Positions 42,860 through 51,255 of a stretch of 64,000 nucleotides of DNA are shown piece by piece. Every line of letters begins with the position of its first letter. Position 1 is the first letter of the stretch. The stretch is from Dethiosulfovibrio faecalis (GTDB taxonomy: Bacteria; Synergistota; Synergistia; Synergistales; Dethiosulfovibrionaceae), in NCBI RefSeq assembly GCF_021568795.1, contig NZ_JAKGUE010000010.1, positions 25,877 to 89,876 of the forward strand, in the 5' to 3' direction. The position numbers and the translations under genes are program-made. The notes under the pieces are model-generated. The model ran no database searches and was not told the origin of the DNA. It saw only the letters and a list, made by a program, of their open reading frames with translations.

Positions 42860-42945
42860 ACCTGTTTCGTACGAACCGTCTCGGAGGGCACGTCCTTGTG
42901 CCCCCTCGGCTTGGAGCGACGTCCTATCGCCCCAATTCGTACTAC
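42860..42945 (-). other. Possible structured leader upstream of the antiporter operon
   Basis: In the gene-free stretch between cca and mnhE, GTACGAA (42869-42875) can pair with TTCGTAC (42936-42942). That pairing encloses a hairpin made by GAGGGCAC and GTGCCC plus flanking C/T. The arrangement suggests a multi-stem RNA before mnhE. I cannot match it to a named riboswitch. Confidence 0.3.
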
Positions 42946-43026
42946 ACGACGGCAGATTCGGAAATACGGGCTCGAATGGGTTTCGTCGGCACGACCTTTC
43001 CGGCGATTTGAGCTTTCAGATGTATC

Positions 43027-44220
43027 CTAAAAAAACACGTTTGACTCTCTGAACTGGGACCACCCTTTCAGAACTGCCTCCCAGGCGTCTTCCTCGGAAG
43101 AACAATTCCCCGATGCCAGCGACCTGTAGAGCTCCACCATACATCGTTTGACCTGAGGTCCCTCTCCGACCAGATCTACGATGCTTGAGCCATCCGGAAC
43201 GATTTTCCTCTCAAAGGACCGGGCAACGTGATCGATGGCTTCGTCGAGCCTTGAACGCCCGTCTCTCCATCTTCCTACGTCGGCACCGCATCCCTGCGCC
43301 CAGGCAGAGGAAAGCTCGAACAACTTCAAGACAACGTCGTCGCCGTAATCGAGAATCATCTCACCCATGTCTCTCAAAGACGAATCGGGGTCGACGGAAC
43401 GAAAACGGGCCAATCTCTCCGCCTCCCTGCGGATCGATCTGGCTACACCCCAGGAGATCCATCTCTTCGAGGAAGGGTCCCGATCATCCCGGGAGAGCCC
43501 CGCCAAGACCGCCAGAGACATCTCCAGAGGTAGGACCTTACCTCTGGACTCGGCCAGCACGGAGAAAACCGACAAAGCCAGACCGTGATCCAGAGAAGGG
43601 ATCAAAAGCCGTACAAGTCCGACATCCATCATGGTCGAGAGATACGTAACAGGACGAACCAGACCGGCGACCATCTCCTTACCCACCCTTGGACGAGAGA
43701 GGGCCTCTAACCTCTCCGGCCTGGTGGCGACGAAATTCCTGATCGCCTTCAATGAATCCACAGAGGGGGTCATACCCAGAGAGGAAGCTAAACGACACAT
43801 CCTCAAAGCCCTTATTGGGTCCTCCTCCAGACGTTCGGACGAATCTCCGACGAAACGGAGGACCTGAGACTTGAGATCCTCCATGCCGTCGAAGGGATCC
43901 ACCAGGGTTCCCTCCTCCGTCAATGCCATGGCGTTGACTGTAAAATCCCTGACCGAAAGATCGTTTTCTATAGAGCCCCCTCGAAGAGGGCAGACCTCCA
44001 TAACGAATTCGTCACAGGACGTAATGCAGACCTGCATCCCCTCGGGTCCTACCACCGTCCCGCCGCATAGAGCGGCGATCTCCTCCATGGGGAGATCAAC
44101 CACCAGATCCAGATCGCCTGGGGCCAGGCCTAAGGCGGCATCCCTTACCGCTCCACCGACGAGCCAGACCGACAGACCCCTTCCCCCGAAGGGACCGAAA
44201 AAACGGGAGCTATCTTCCAT
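43027..44220 (-). CDS. cca: tRNA nucleotidyltransferase / CCA-adding enzyme family
   Basis: A 397-residue class II nucleotidyltransferase. The head domain has VWLVGGAVRDAALG, the catalytic DLDLVVD pair of Asp, and the RRDFTVNAMA-like segment SVRDFTVNAMALTEEG. The PolyA_pol RNA-binding region follows (DPIRALRMCRLAS). ATG 44220 has GGAGG 7 bases upstream; longer starts are not supported. Every tRNA gene in this window already encodes CCA, so the enzyme would serve in 3'-end repair, at least for these. A poly(A) polymerase activity cannot be excluded by sequence. Confidence 0.9.
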   Translation of the reverse strand: MEDSSRFFGPFGGRGLSVWLVGGAVRDAALGLAPGDLDLVVDLPMEEIAALCGGTVVGPEGMQVCITSCDEFVMEVCPLRGGSIENDLSVRDFTVNAMALTEEGTLVDPFDGMEDLKSQVLRFVGDSSERLEEDPIRALRMCRLASSLGMTPSVDSLKAIRNFVATRPERLEALSRPRVGKEMVAGLVRPVTYLSTMMDVGLVRLLIPSLDHGLALSVFSVLAESRGKVLPLEMSLAVLAGLSRDDRDPSSKRWISWGVARSIRREAERLARFRSVDPDSSLRDMGEMILDYGDDVVLKLFELSSAWAQGCGADVGRWRDGRSRLDEAIDHVARSFERKIVPDGSSIVDLVGEGPQVKRCMVELYRSLASGNCSSEEDAWEAVLKGWSQFRESNVFF

Positions 44221-44267
44221 GACAGCACCTCCCCTCATAGACAATGTTAGTTTAAACGACACAAAAA

Positions 44268-44299
44268 AAACAGGACCCGACCGTTAAGTCGAGCCCTGT
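44268..44299 (-). terminator. Intrinsic terminator after the 46-aa gene
   Basis: On the minus strand a 12-bp stem (ACAGGGCTCGAC / GTCGGGTCCTGT, two G-U pairs) with a 6-base loop, followed by eight T. It lies between the small gene and cca. Confidence 0.88.
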
Positions 44300-44316
44300 G
44301 TTATCCTCGGGGACTT

Positions 44317-44457
44317 CTACCGCCTGAGCGGTCTGGTCCCCTCGGGCGTCTTGATGAGTATAGCCCATGGGATTTCGTTACCTCTGGCCTCAACGAACTT
44401 GCCCTCGGGCATACGCCAGTAAGGTACACCTGAAATGGAAACGAGTTTGGCGTCCAT
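44317..44457 (-). CDS. Hypothetical small protein, 46 aa
   Basis: A 46-residue protein, ATG 44457 with GGAGGG upstream, beginning MDAKLVSISGVPYW and ending EGTRPLRR. It reads like a compact beta-hairpin domain with a Trp-Arg-Met centre and a basic tail. A frame extends upstream to 44562, but that part has no ribosome site. It has its own strong terminator. No family recognised. Confidence 0.6.
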   Translation of the reverse strand: MDAKLVSISGVPYWRMPEGKFVEARGNEIPWAILIKTPEGTRPLRR

Positions 44458-44595
44458 CGCGACATCCCTCCCTTTCTTCTTGGATTTTTCCCTTTTCCAT
44501 ACCGGTCCGTCGAGGGGGAGGAGACGAACCGCAAAGGGGACAGGAGCAAAAAAAAAAGCCACTCCAACTTAGAACAAGGAGTGACTTGGATAATC

Positions 44596-44671
44596 TGGCT
44601 CCCCGGGCAGGACTCGAACCTGCGACCTAGTGGTTAACAGCCACCCGCTCTGCCAGCTGAGCTACCGAGGA
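44596..44671 (-). tRNA. tRNA-Asn (anticodon GTT)
   Basis: A 76-base cloverleaf with acceptor pairing TCCTCGG / CCGGGGA, anticodon GTT in CTGTTAACC, T-loop GGTTCGAGTCC and encoded CCA. It is identical to the tRNA-Asn at 58218-58293. Confidence 0.97.
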
Positions 44672-44754
44672 ATAGAATATTTCCGTGCTTCCTGAACAGA
44701 GGGATTATACCATATACAAGCCAGAAAGCAACAGCAAGATCAAAATCCTCAGGA

Positions 44755-46512
44755 TCATTCGGTGACCACCATCCCTATATTCCTCTCGCCGCTGGTGAAC
44801 ACGGAGAAAGGCCCTCTGTAGATCCTGATGGCTTTATGAGGTCCAACCTCGTAGGGAGTTTCGTCGAACCATTCCTGACGGAAGAGGTTGTTCTGATACC
44901 CCTCGAAAACGGGCATATAGAGAACCCCGTCCACCTCCAGATCGGAGAAAAAATGGGTGCCGTAGGAGAGTTCCGGCATATAGCCCATCTTGGGGATCCC
45001 GACCTCCACCATACAACAACAGTTGGACAGCTCGTTGTACTGCACCGGAACACCCAAAAGGGGATTGCTCGATCCTATCCTTCCGGGGGCCACGAAGATG
45101 AACCTCTCTCCCTTGAGCCTGTCGTTAACAGCTCCCACCGCCCTGGCTATATCGTTAAAATCTCTGGCAGCCCCATACACAGCATGATCCACGTAGACCA
45201 GGCTGGGGATGTGTCTGAAAGAACCGTTGGTGACCATCCGGTCCGCCTTGAGGATTATACGTTCCCTGTCAATTGATTCCAGCGCCTCGGAGGAAACTCC
45301 GCTTCCGGCCCAAAGAGGCCTGGCCTGTATCAGCTCCAGATGTTCCTCTCTAGGCTCGTAGGCAAACTCTATGTCCGCCGGGACCCCCATGGCCTCCTCC
45401 AACACAGACAAAGTTCTTCTCATCCTCTCGAAGAACTTCCTGTGTCTCTTGGGAAAGTCCTCGAAGGTGAAGCATACTCGACTGACGCTTCTGTCCCCCG
45501 AAGGGCTCGCGTTGGGAGAGGTGAAATAACCTCCTCCCTCGTCTCCCCTGTACAGCTGTGCATACTGGCACATCTCCTCCCTGTACCAAGGAAAAACGTC
45601 GTCCCACACGTCGTTTACGTTCAGGGTAGCCAACGTATCGGGTCTCTCTCTGGAGGCTCCTTCGAAAAGCCTTCGGGATATGGCCTGGAATCTCTCCTGA
45701 GAATGCCTGAGAATGGTGTAGGAATCCTGTCCCTCCGGTCTAAGAAACGGGTTGGTGAGAGAGCAGGTCCTGGCGTATTCCCTCTTGGTACTCATGGTCC
45801 CGAGGCCGAAGACGAAGCGGACGACACCGTCCTCCATTGCGACCCGGCTCGTCCATCTACGGTAATTTCTGGAGAAGCCGACACCGCCTATGGTCGGGTA
45901 ATAGAGGTCTCCCCTCCATCTGCCGGAAACTCGCATCACTATTATCCCCATGGAGTCGTCGCCGATTCCGTGTCTGGACCTGTAGGCCAGTGCCTTGGGG
46001 AAGTATATCCTAGAATATACCCTTCGGATCTCCCTACAAACCGCCCTGGTCCTGTCGTCCAGGATCCCAAAGTTTCCCAGAAAATCGCTCAGATATTTTC
46101 CGGCGAATGAATACTTTAGAGAGTCCTCCTGTATGCTGCTGCTCCTCACGACCACGGGATCGGTCATGTCGGACAGAAAAACCCTCACCTTCTCTACGAC
46201 CACCTCCGACAGAGGGTGTTTTAAAAACGCGCCCTCGATACGATCCGGCGTTCCGTTGGATATGAGCTCGTCCCTTTCGGGCAGGGATTCTATGAAATCA
46301 TCGAAGACATCGCTTCCGAGAAAAAGGGCTCTCGGCATAGTCACCGACATGAGATCGGGTTCTCCAGTGTTCCTGAGGGCCCTTATTCCGTACAACAAAG
46401 ACCTACCCTTTCCACCGATGGACCGATCTCCGATAATCATCGATCTAAACTCGTCATCGTGCTTGGGATCCCAGGAAAAATAACGCTCTACGCGACTCTC
46501 TCTCTCCGTCAT
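44755..46512 (-). CDS. PEP/pyruvate-binding domain protein (PPDK_N-like), copy 2
   Basis: A 585-residue protein related to the N-terminal nucleotide-binding domain of PEP synthase / pyruvate phosphate dikinase. It shows IGGKGRSLLYG at the ATP-grasp entry, VVVRSSSIQEDS, and FGLGTMSTKREYAR. A phosphohistidine swivel domain and a PEP-utilising catalytic barrel are absent. It cannot therefore be a complete PEP synthase. It follows a paralogue of 568 residues by 22 bases. The C-terminal region shared with the paralogue (VAPGRIGSSNPLLGVPV and YGTHFFSDLE) is outside the classical domain. Role unknown. Confidence 0.8.
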   Translation of the reverse strand: MTERESRVERYFSWDPKHDDEFRSMIIGDRSIGGKGRSLLYGIRALRNTGEPDLMSVTMPRALFLGSDVFDDFIESLPERDELISNGTPDRIEGAFLKHPLSEVVVEKVRVFLSDMTDPVVVRSSSIQEDSLKYSFAGKYLSDFLGNFGILDDRTRAVCREIRRVYSRIYFPKALAYRSRHGIGDDSMGIIVMRVSGRWRGDLYYPTIGGVGFSRNYRRWTSRVAMEDGVVRFVFGLGTMSTKREYARTCSLTNPFLRPEGQDSYTILRHSQERFQAISRRLFEGASRERPDTLATLNVNDVWDDVFPWYREEMCQYAQLYRGDEGGGYFTSPNASPSGDRSVSRVCFTFEDFPKRHRKFFERMRRTLSVLEEAMGVPADIEFAYEPREEHLELIQARPLWAGSGVSSEALESIDRERIILKADRMVTNGSFRHIPSLVYVDHAVYGAARDFNDIARAVGAVNDRLKGERFIFVAPGRIGSSNPLLGVPVQYNELSNCCCMVEVGIPKMGYMPELSYGTHFFSDLEVDGVLYMPVFEGYQNNLFRQEWFDETPYEVGPHKAIRIYRGPFSVFTSGERNIGMVVTE

Positions 46513-46534
46513 CCTACTATCCCCCTTGATAAAA

Positions 46535-48241
46535 TCAGGACATATCGAAGACTACGCCAACCTCGTCCTCTCCGTCCAGATAGACGTCGAAGACTCCCTC
46601 GTATACTCGAACGGCAGGGTGGCCCCCCGATTCGAAGGGCCTTCCCTCAAACCAACCGCGGCTGAAAAGATTCTCGTGCTCTCCCTCTATTACCGGCAGA
46701 TAAAGCACCTCGTCGACGTCCAGATCCAGAAAAAAATGGGTCCCATAGGACAGCTCCGGTATCATACCCCTTTTCGGAATGCCTACCTCGACCATACAGC
46801 CGCAGTTCGATATCTCGCTGTAGTCGACCGGAACTCCCAAGGTAGGGTTGGTGCTTCCCCACCGGCCGGGTCCGACCAGGATATATCTCTCTCCTTCCAG
46901 TTCCCGGTTCACCACCCCTACCGCCCTGGCGACCTCGGCGAAATCGCCGGACTCTCCGTAAAGGTCGGGATCCACGTATACCAGGCGACGGATTCCCTTC
47001 TTGACGTGGTTGGTGACCATCCTGTTGCCTTTGAGCACTATCCTCTCCTCCGGAACGTCGTCGGGGATATCCACATGACCGAACTCCATGTAAGAGGCCA
47101 AAGGTCTCAGCTGCACCAAAGTCAACAGATCTTCCTCCGACTCGTAGACCGCCTCGACGTCTACAGGAAAGCCCATCGCCCCCTCGAAAAAGGCCAACAT
47201 CCTCCTGGTCCTGTCGAAAAAACCGTGACATCTTCGGGGCAGATCGGTAAAGGAGAAACAGGGCATAGGCATCCTGAGGTTGGAGCGATCGGTACGAAGC
47301 CAATAAAGCATGCCGTCGTCGTACCACTCCACAAAGGCCGGCGCCATCTTGTGATATCTCTCTATCTGCGAAAGTCCATCGATCAAAGAGCTGGTCATGA
47401 AAAGCCCTTGATTCATATCGACGTAATCGAAGTCCTTCTGGGCATAAAGATAGATCTGTTCGGCGTTGCCTCCCTCGGGCCTAAGCTGCGGATTTGTCAG
47501 ATAGAAGGTCCTCGCGAAGGAACGACCCACCGTATGGGTTCCCATGCCGAAGCAGAGCCTTATGACCCCGTCGTTCTTATCTATCCTCGGAGAGGGTCTA
47601 CGAAAAACGCAGGAAAAAGCCGTGATGGCCATCTCGGGGTAAAACAGATCTCCCCTTCTCTTTCCCTGTAGGGGCTGGATCAGGACGGCCATCTTCTCCT
47701 GCCCTAGAGGGATCTTGTGCTTTCTCTGGTACTCACGGGCCGCCGGATTGTAGGTGGACGCGAAGACCGATTTGATCGCTCTCTCCAGCTCCGCCAATCG
47801 GCTGATCCTATCTCCCAGGTTGGCCACGAACCTAGTGGCGTACTTGCCAGCGAAGGACAGTTCTATATCGTCCTCCAGCAGGGAGGACGATCGCACAGCC
47901 AGAGGACCGGTCAAAGTATCGAGAGCCCTGTCCAGCTCCCTTGAGATGGAAGGAGGCAGAGGAGATTCCAGTATCTTCCTCTCCAGATCGTCGTAGGAAA
48001 TCTCGTCAACCAGAGGAAAAACCCCGTTGATCTCCTCGAATTCCTCGAAAACATGGGTCCCGACGGCCAGGGTAATCTCGGGCAGCCTGATCTCGCATCC
48101 CAGGCCGTCCTCCGACAACGATTCATGGGCAAAGGCCAGTCCCTTTCCCTTCCCGCCTACGCTTCCTCCTCCTATGATCCATCCTCTTTCTCTGTAATAG
48201 GGCGAAGGATCGTAGACACGATAGACCTCCCTGTGGTCCAT
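46535..48241 (-). CDS. PEP/pyruvate-binding domain protein (PPDK_N-like), copy 1
   Basis: A 568-residue paralogue of the next gene. It has VGGKGKGLAFAHE, LAVRSSSLLEDDIELSFAGKY, and CFGMGTHTVGRSFAR, matching ATP-grasp motifs of PPDK_N. The C-terminal block contains VGPGRWGSTNPTLGVPVDYSE and a YGTHFFLDLD motif. It also lacks His-swivel and PEP-barrel domains. With its neighbour it forms a tandem pair separated by 22 bases, probably coexpressed and perhaps forming a hetero-oligomer. Possible roles are nucleotide-dependent kinase or regulator; this is not decided by sequence. Confidence 0.8.
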   Translation of the reverse strand: MDHREVYRVYDPSPYYRERGWIIGGGSVGGKGKGLAFAHESLSEDGLGCEIRLPEITLAVGTHVFEEFEEINGVFPLVDEISYDDLERKILESPLPPSISRELDRALDTLTGPLAVRSSSLLEDDIELSFAGKYATRFVANLGDRISRLAELERAIKSVFASTYNPAAREYQRKHKIPLGQEKMAVLIQPLQGKRRGDLFYPEMAITAFSCVFRRPSPRIDKNDGVIRLCFGMGTHTVGRSFARTFYLTNPQLRPEGGNAEQIYLYAQKDFDYVDMNQGLFMTSSLIDGLSQIERYHKMAPAFVEWYDDGMLYWLRTDRSNLRMPMPCFSFTDLPRRCHGFFDRTRRMLAFFEGAMGFPVDVEAVYESEEDLLTLVQLRPLASYMEFGHVDIPDDVPEERIVLKGNRMVTNHVKKGIRRLVYVDPDLYGESGDFAEVARAVGVVNRELEGERYILVGPGRWGSTNPTLGVPVDYSEISNCGCMVEVGIPKRGMIPELSYGTHFFLDLDVDEVLYLPVIEGEHENLFSRGWFEGRPFESGGHPAVRVYEGVFDVYLDGEDEVGVVFDMS

Positions 48242-48288
48242 GGCGTCACCTCCTCTATAAAACTTTAGCAGAAAAGAAAGGCTAAAAA

Positions 48289-48320
48289 AAGACGACCGTC
48301 CAATCCGGAACGATCGTCTT
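48289..48320 (-). terminator. Intrinsic terminator after tautomerase-like gene
   Basis: On the minus strand an 11-bp stem (AAGACGATCGT / ACGGTCGTCTT, one wobble) with a 10-base loop, running into seven T. It lies between the small tautomerase-like gene and the PPDK_N pair. Confidence 0.85.
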
Positions 48321-48362
48321 CACAGGACAAAGCCTAAATAACGATGATGACCTGGAACCTCA

Positions 48363-48521
48363 TCAGTGTCTGGGCTGTTCGGTACGGTAGTCATAGACGT
48401 ACACCGTCAGGTCTTCCTTGGAGCGGCCTGTCTCGTCGCAGGCAACGTCTGTAAGCCTCTCGGTAAGCCTGGATCTCTCCTCCACCGATAGCCCCGGCGC
48501 GCTCATCCTTATAACAGTCAT
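48363..48521 (-). CDS. 4-oxalocrotonate-tautomerase-like small protein
   Basis: A 52-residue protein, ATG 48521 with GAGGAGG upstream. It resembles the 4-OT tautomerase subunit in length and pattern: a first strand (TVIRMSAPG), a helix with SVEERSRLTERLTDVACDETG, and a second strand DLTVYVYDYR. The catalytic Pro that normally follows the initiator Met is replaced by Thr, so normal tautomerase chemistry is doubtful. It may be a degenerate or repurposed member. It is single, with its own terminator. Confidence 0.65.
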   Translation of the reverse strand: MTVIRMSAPGLSVEERSRLTERLTDVACDETGRSKEDLTVYVYDYRTEQPRH

Positions 48522-48605
48522 AGGGACACCTCCTCGATAGAATACGATATCACTTCATCTCGGTAAAGAATTATAACCCCTCATGGAGGAGATGTAAAGT
48601 CATGA

Positions 48606-48631
48606 AAAAAGCCTCCCGAGGGAGGCTTTTT
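48606..48631 (-). terminator. Intrinsic terminator after tpx
   Basis: A 12-bp stem AAAAAGCCTCCC / GGGAGGCTTTTT with a 2-base GA loop; T tract on the minus strand. It lies 8 bases after the tpx stop. Confidence 0.9.
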
Positions 48632-48639
48632 AATTGGGT

Positions 48640-49158
48640 TTATCCTTGAACGACCGATTTAAGGGCCTCCATAAGAGGACCGTAATCGGGGGCATCGGTG
48701 GCCTCGGAAACTATCTGAAGATAGCGCAACACATCGTTATCGTCCACGATCGCTACCGCTCTGGCCAGAAGACGAAGCTCCTTTATGAGAAGCCCCCAGG
48801 ATTCCCCGAAGGAAGCGTCTCTGTGGTCCGAAAGGACCTCTACCCTGTCCACGCCGTTGGCAGCACAGAACCGGCCGATGGCGAAGGGCAGATCCATGCT
48901 CACGTTCAGGACCACCACGTCTCCAGGAAGGGAGATAGCCTCGTCGTTGAACCACTTGGCCTGCATATCGCAAACCGGGGTATCTAGCGACGGAGTTACC
49001 GATAGAACCTTGATCTTTCCGGTATAATCGGAAAGACTCTTAGACGACAGACCTTTATCGAGAACGGTGAAATCCGGGGCCTTGTCTCCGATTTTGAGCT
49101 CCGGGCCCACCAGGGTTACTGGGTTCCCCTTCATGGTGACTACGTTGTTTCTCTCCAT
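48640..49158 (-). CDS. tpx: Thiol peroxidase
   Basis: A 172-residue atypical 2-Cys peroxiredoxin of the Tpx family. The peroxidatic Cys is in PSLDTPVCDMQ and the resolving Cys in MDLPFAIGRFCAANG, as in E. coli Tpx. It reduces hydrogen peroxide and alkyl peroxides with thioredoxin. The gene is single and ends at a strong terminator; the 100-base gap upstream is shared with divergent rarD. It is expected in an anaerobe for oxygen defence, alongside the MsrBA protein nearby. Confidence 0.95.
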   Translation of the reverse strand: MERNNVVTMKGNPVTLVGPELKIGDKAPDFTVLDKGLSSKSLSDYTGKIKVLSVTPSLDTPVCDMQAKWFNDEAISLPGDVVVLNVSMDLPFAIGRFCAANGVDRVEVLSDHRDASFGESWGLLIKELRLLARAVAIVDDNDVLRYLQIVSEATDAPDYGPLMEALKSVVQG

Positions 49159-49261
49159 CTCGACGGCACCTCCATAAATGGTTGTAGTATTTACTTCACG
49201 CCTGTGATCATAACATAACCTACGAAAATAGTCAAGATTACCCCGGAAGGAGAAGTTTCAG

Positions 49262-50158
49262 ATGAACAAAGCTAAAAGAGGCTTCGTAGCCGCAGCGGCC
49301 GCCATGTCCATATGGGGGCTGCTGCCGGTCTACTGGAAGCAGATGTCGGGAGTCCCAGCCTACGAGATACTTTCCCACAGGATCATATGGTCCCTGGTCG
49401 CAGCGGCTATGTTCCTCTCTATCAGAGGCAGCTGGGGCAAGGTCTCCCTTGCCTTGAGAGACCGCAAGGTTATCTCTCTGATGTCCCTGAGCGGAGCGGT
49501 CATAGGCTGCAACTGGCTGCTTTACATATGGGCGGTCAACAGCGGGCACGTCCTCCAGTGTAGCTTGGGATACTACATAAACCCTCTGATAAACGTCCTA
49601 ACCGGATATGTGGTGTTCAAGGACAGGCTGAGACCGGTGCAGTGGGCCGCCATCGCCCTGGCCGGAGCGGGAGTGCTGTACCAGATAGTGCTGTACGGCA
49701 AAGTTCCGTGGATAGCCCTGGGGCTGGCCTGTTCCTTCTCTCTGTACGCTTTGATCAGGAAATTGGCCGACGTCGACCCTCTGCCAGGCCTGTTCCTGGA
49801 GACCGCCGTTCTGGCCTTTCCCGCCGTGGCCTTTCTGACCTGGACGACAATCGACGGAGGTGGAGCCTTTGCGACAGAGGGAGTAAAGATCAGCCTTTTT
49901 CTGGTCGGCACCGGACTTATAACCTCTATCCCGCTGCTATGGTTCGTCCAGGGGGCCCGGGACATAAGCCTGGTGACGGTGGGACTGTTGCAGTATATAT
50001 CACCGACACTGCAGTTCATGTTGGGCTACTGGGTCTACGGGGAAAGCTTCAGCTCCGCCCAGATGGTGACTTTTACATCCATATGGGTGGCTCTGACCAT
50101 ATACACCGTGGACTCCATCAACGACGTCATCAGAAAAAAAAGAGGGACAAGGGACTAA
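49262..50158 (+). CDS. rarD: RarD-type EamA/DMT-family transporter
   Basis: A 298-residue inner-membrane protein with ten predicted helices in two EamA repeats. Typical RarD features are AAAMSIWGLLPVYWKQMSGVP at the N-terminus, NWLLYIWAVNSGHVLQCSLGYYINPL, and the second-half LQYISPTLQFMLGYWVYGE. The substrate of RarD proteins is not settled. It converges on the thioesterase gene with a 4-base overlap of coding ends. Confidence 0.9.
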   Translation: MNKAKRGFVAAAAAMSIWGLLPVYWKQMSGVPAYEILSHRIIWSLVAAAMFLSIRGSWGKVSLALRDRKVISLMSLSGAVIGCNWLLYIWAVNSGHVLQCSLGYYINPLINVLTGYVVFKDRLRPVQWAAIALAGAGVLYQIVLYGKVPWIALGLACSFSLYALIRKLADVDPLPGLFLETAVLAFPAVAFLTWTTIDGGGAFATEGVKISLFLVGTGLITSIPLLWFVQGARDISLVTVGLLQYISPTLQFMLGYWVYGESFSSAQMVTFTSIWVALTIYTVDSINDVIRKKRGTRD

Positions 50159-50886
50159 AGCCATTCTATGGAGACCTTGGCCAGCTCTCCTCCATCTCGG
50201 TCCTCCAGGCTGTGGACCGTCAGATCATCTCCCATCCGGGAGGCCCTGGAGAACACCTCCATGTCGGAGGAGACCTCCTTTTTAAAGGCGAAAAGGATCT
50301 CCCTTGGCATCCGTGAGAAAGAGTAATCCCTCGGAAGGGGCTCTACGGCCCATCCGAGATATACCGAGTTATTGACATGACCGTTCAGATCCAGTTCGGA
50401 AAATCTGGGAGTGGTGCTCCAGCGCCACTCCCAGGCTCCATCGCAGGAGGGTACCGACGGAATCTCGTCGGGGAAAAGCCTCTCTTCCCTACAGGGGAAG
50501 CCGTCGAGGGCCTTGACTAGAGATAGAGCCTTCCTGGCCTGGAGATCCAACAAACACCACACGCTGGAACCTATGCCCACCCTCTCTCCGTCTACGGAAA
50601 ACTCCACGTCTCTATAGGCGAATATTCTCTTGCCCGCCCTAGGCCAGGTTCTTATGGTAACGGTCTCTCCATAACGGGGATAACGGTCCATGGTAAGACG
50701 AAACTTCGTAAGAGCCCACCCCATCGACCTGGGGAACAGCTGAGGATATCCCATATCCAGAGATTCGGCGTGGTGTGAGGCCGCCTCCTGGAATACGTTC
50801 ATAATGGTCGTGGCAGTGGCGAGACCGTCGGGCCCCACCTCGTATATCCTCAATCTGAAATCCTCAAGCCAGGGTTCCATCGTCAC
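50155..50886 (-). CDS. Acyl-ACP thioesterase (FatA/FatB-like)
   Basis: A 243-residue double-hotdog protein. The first hotdog has EAASHHAESLDMGYPQLF and GWALTKFRLTMDRYPRYGE. The second has FSELDLNGHVNNSVYLGWAVE, whose Asn-His arrangement is the catalytic site in this family. It releases free fatty acids from acyl-ACP. GTG 50886 overlaps the cupin stop; ATG 50880 is an alternative start. The operon with a cupin gene gives little clue to purpose. Confidence 0.88.
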   Translation of the reverse strand: MTMEPWLEDFRLRIYEVGPDGLATATTIMNVFQEAASHHAESLDMGYPQLFPRSMGWALTKFRLTMDRYPRYGETVTIRTWPRAGKRIFAYRDVEFSVDGERVGIGSSVWCLLDLQARKALSLVKALDGFPCREERLFPDEIPSVPSCDGAWEWRWSTTPRFSELDLNGHVNNSVYLGWAVEPLPRDYSFSRMPREILFAFKKEVSSDMEVFSRASRMGDDLTVHSLEDRDGGELAKVSIEWL

Positions 50887-51221
50887 TCGAGGAAGTCCTC
50901 TCTCTGAGGAGTAAAGGCGTCCACCGCCACCGTTCCGTCCTCCAAAACCCGGGCTCCGTGAACGGCGTTCGCCGGGATGTAGACGCTGTCGCCAGGCCCG
51001 ATCTCTCTACTGACCCCCTCGACGGAGAACAGCAACCGTCCCTTTACCATGTAGGTCACCTGCTCGTGATCGTGACTGTGATCGGGCAAAACTGCTCCTT
51101 TTTTGGGGAAAGCCGTCTCTGCCAACATCAGCTTTCCACCCCTCGCAAGGACCTTCTGGACCATGTCTCCGTTGTCCAGACGAGGCCTCACTCCGCGGTG
51201 ATCCACGAATAAGTCCTTCAT
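50883..51221 (-). CDS. Small cupin-domain protein
   Basis: A 112-residue single cupin. Motif 1 is LPDHSHDHEQVTYMVKGRL with the His-x-His and Glu metal ligands, and motif 2 is PANAVHGARVLEDG. The fold suits a metal enzyme or small-molecule binding protein; substrate unknown. ATG 51221 is preferred over 51230, which sits immediately on the GGAGG. It overlaps the thioesterase start by 4 bases (GTGA). Confidence 0.85.
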   Translation of the reverse strand: MKDLFVDHRGVRPRLDNGDMVQKVLARGGKLMLAETAFPKKGAVLPDHSHDHEQVTYMVKGRLLFSVEGVSREIGPGDSVYIPANAVHGARVLEDGTVAVDAFTPQREDFLE

Positions 51222-51255
51222 CTCCGCCATCCCTCCAGATTCCCAAGTTTAAAAA

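Noticed and set aside
44755..48241. Phosphoenolpyruvate synthase genes
   Set aside because: Only the nucleotide-binding part is present in each protein. The phosphohistidine and PEP-barrel domains needed for catalysis are missing.
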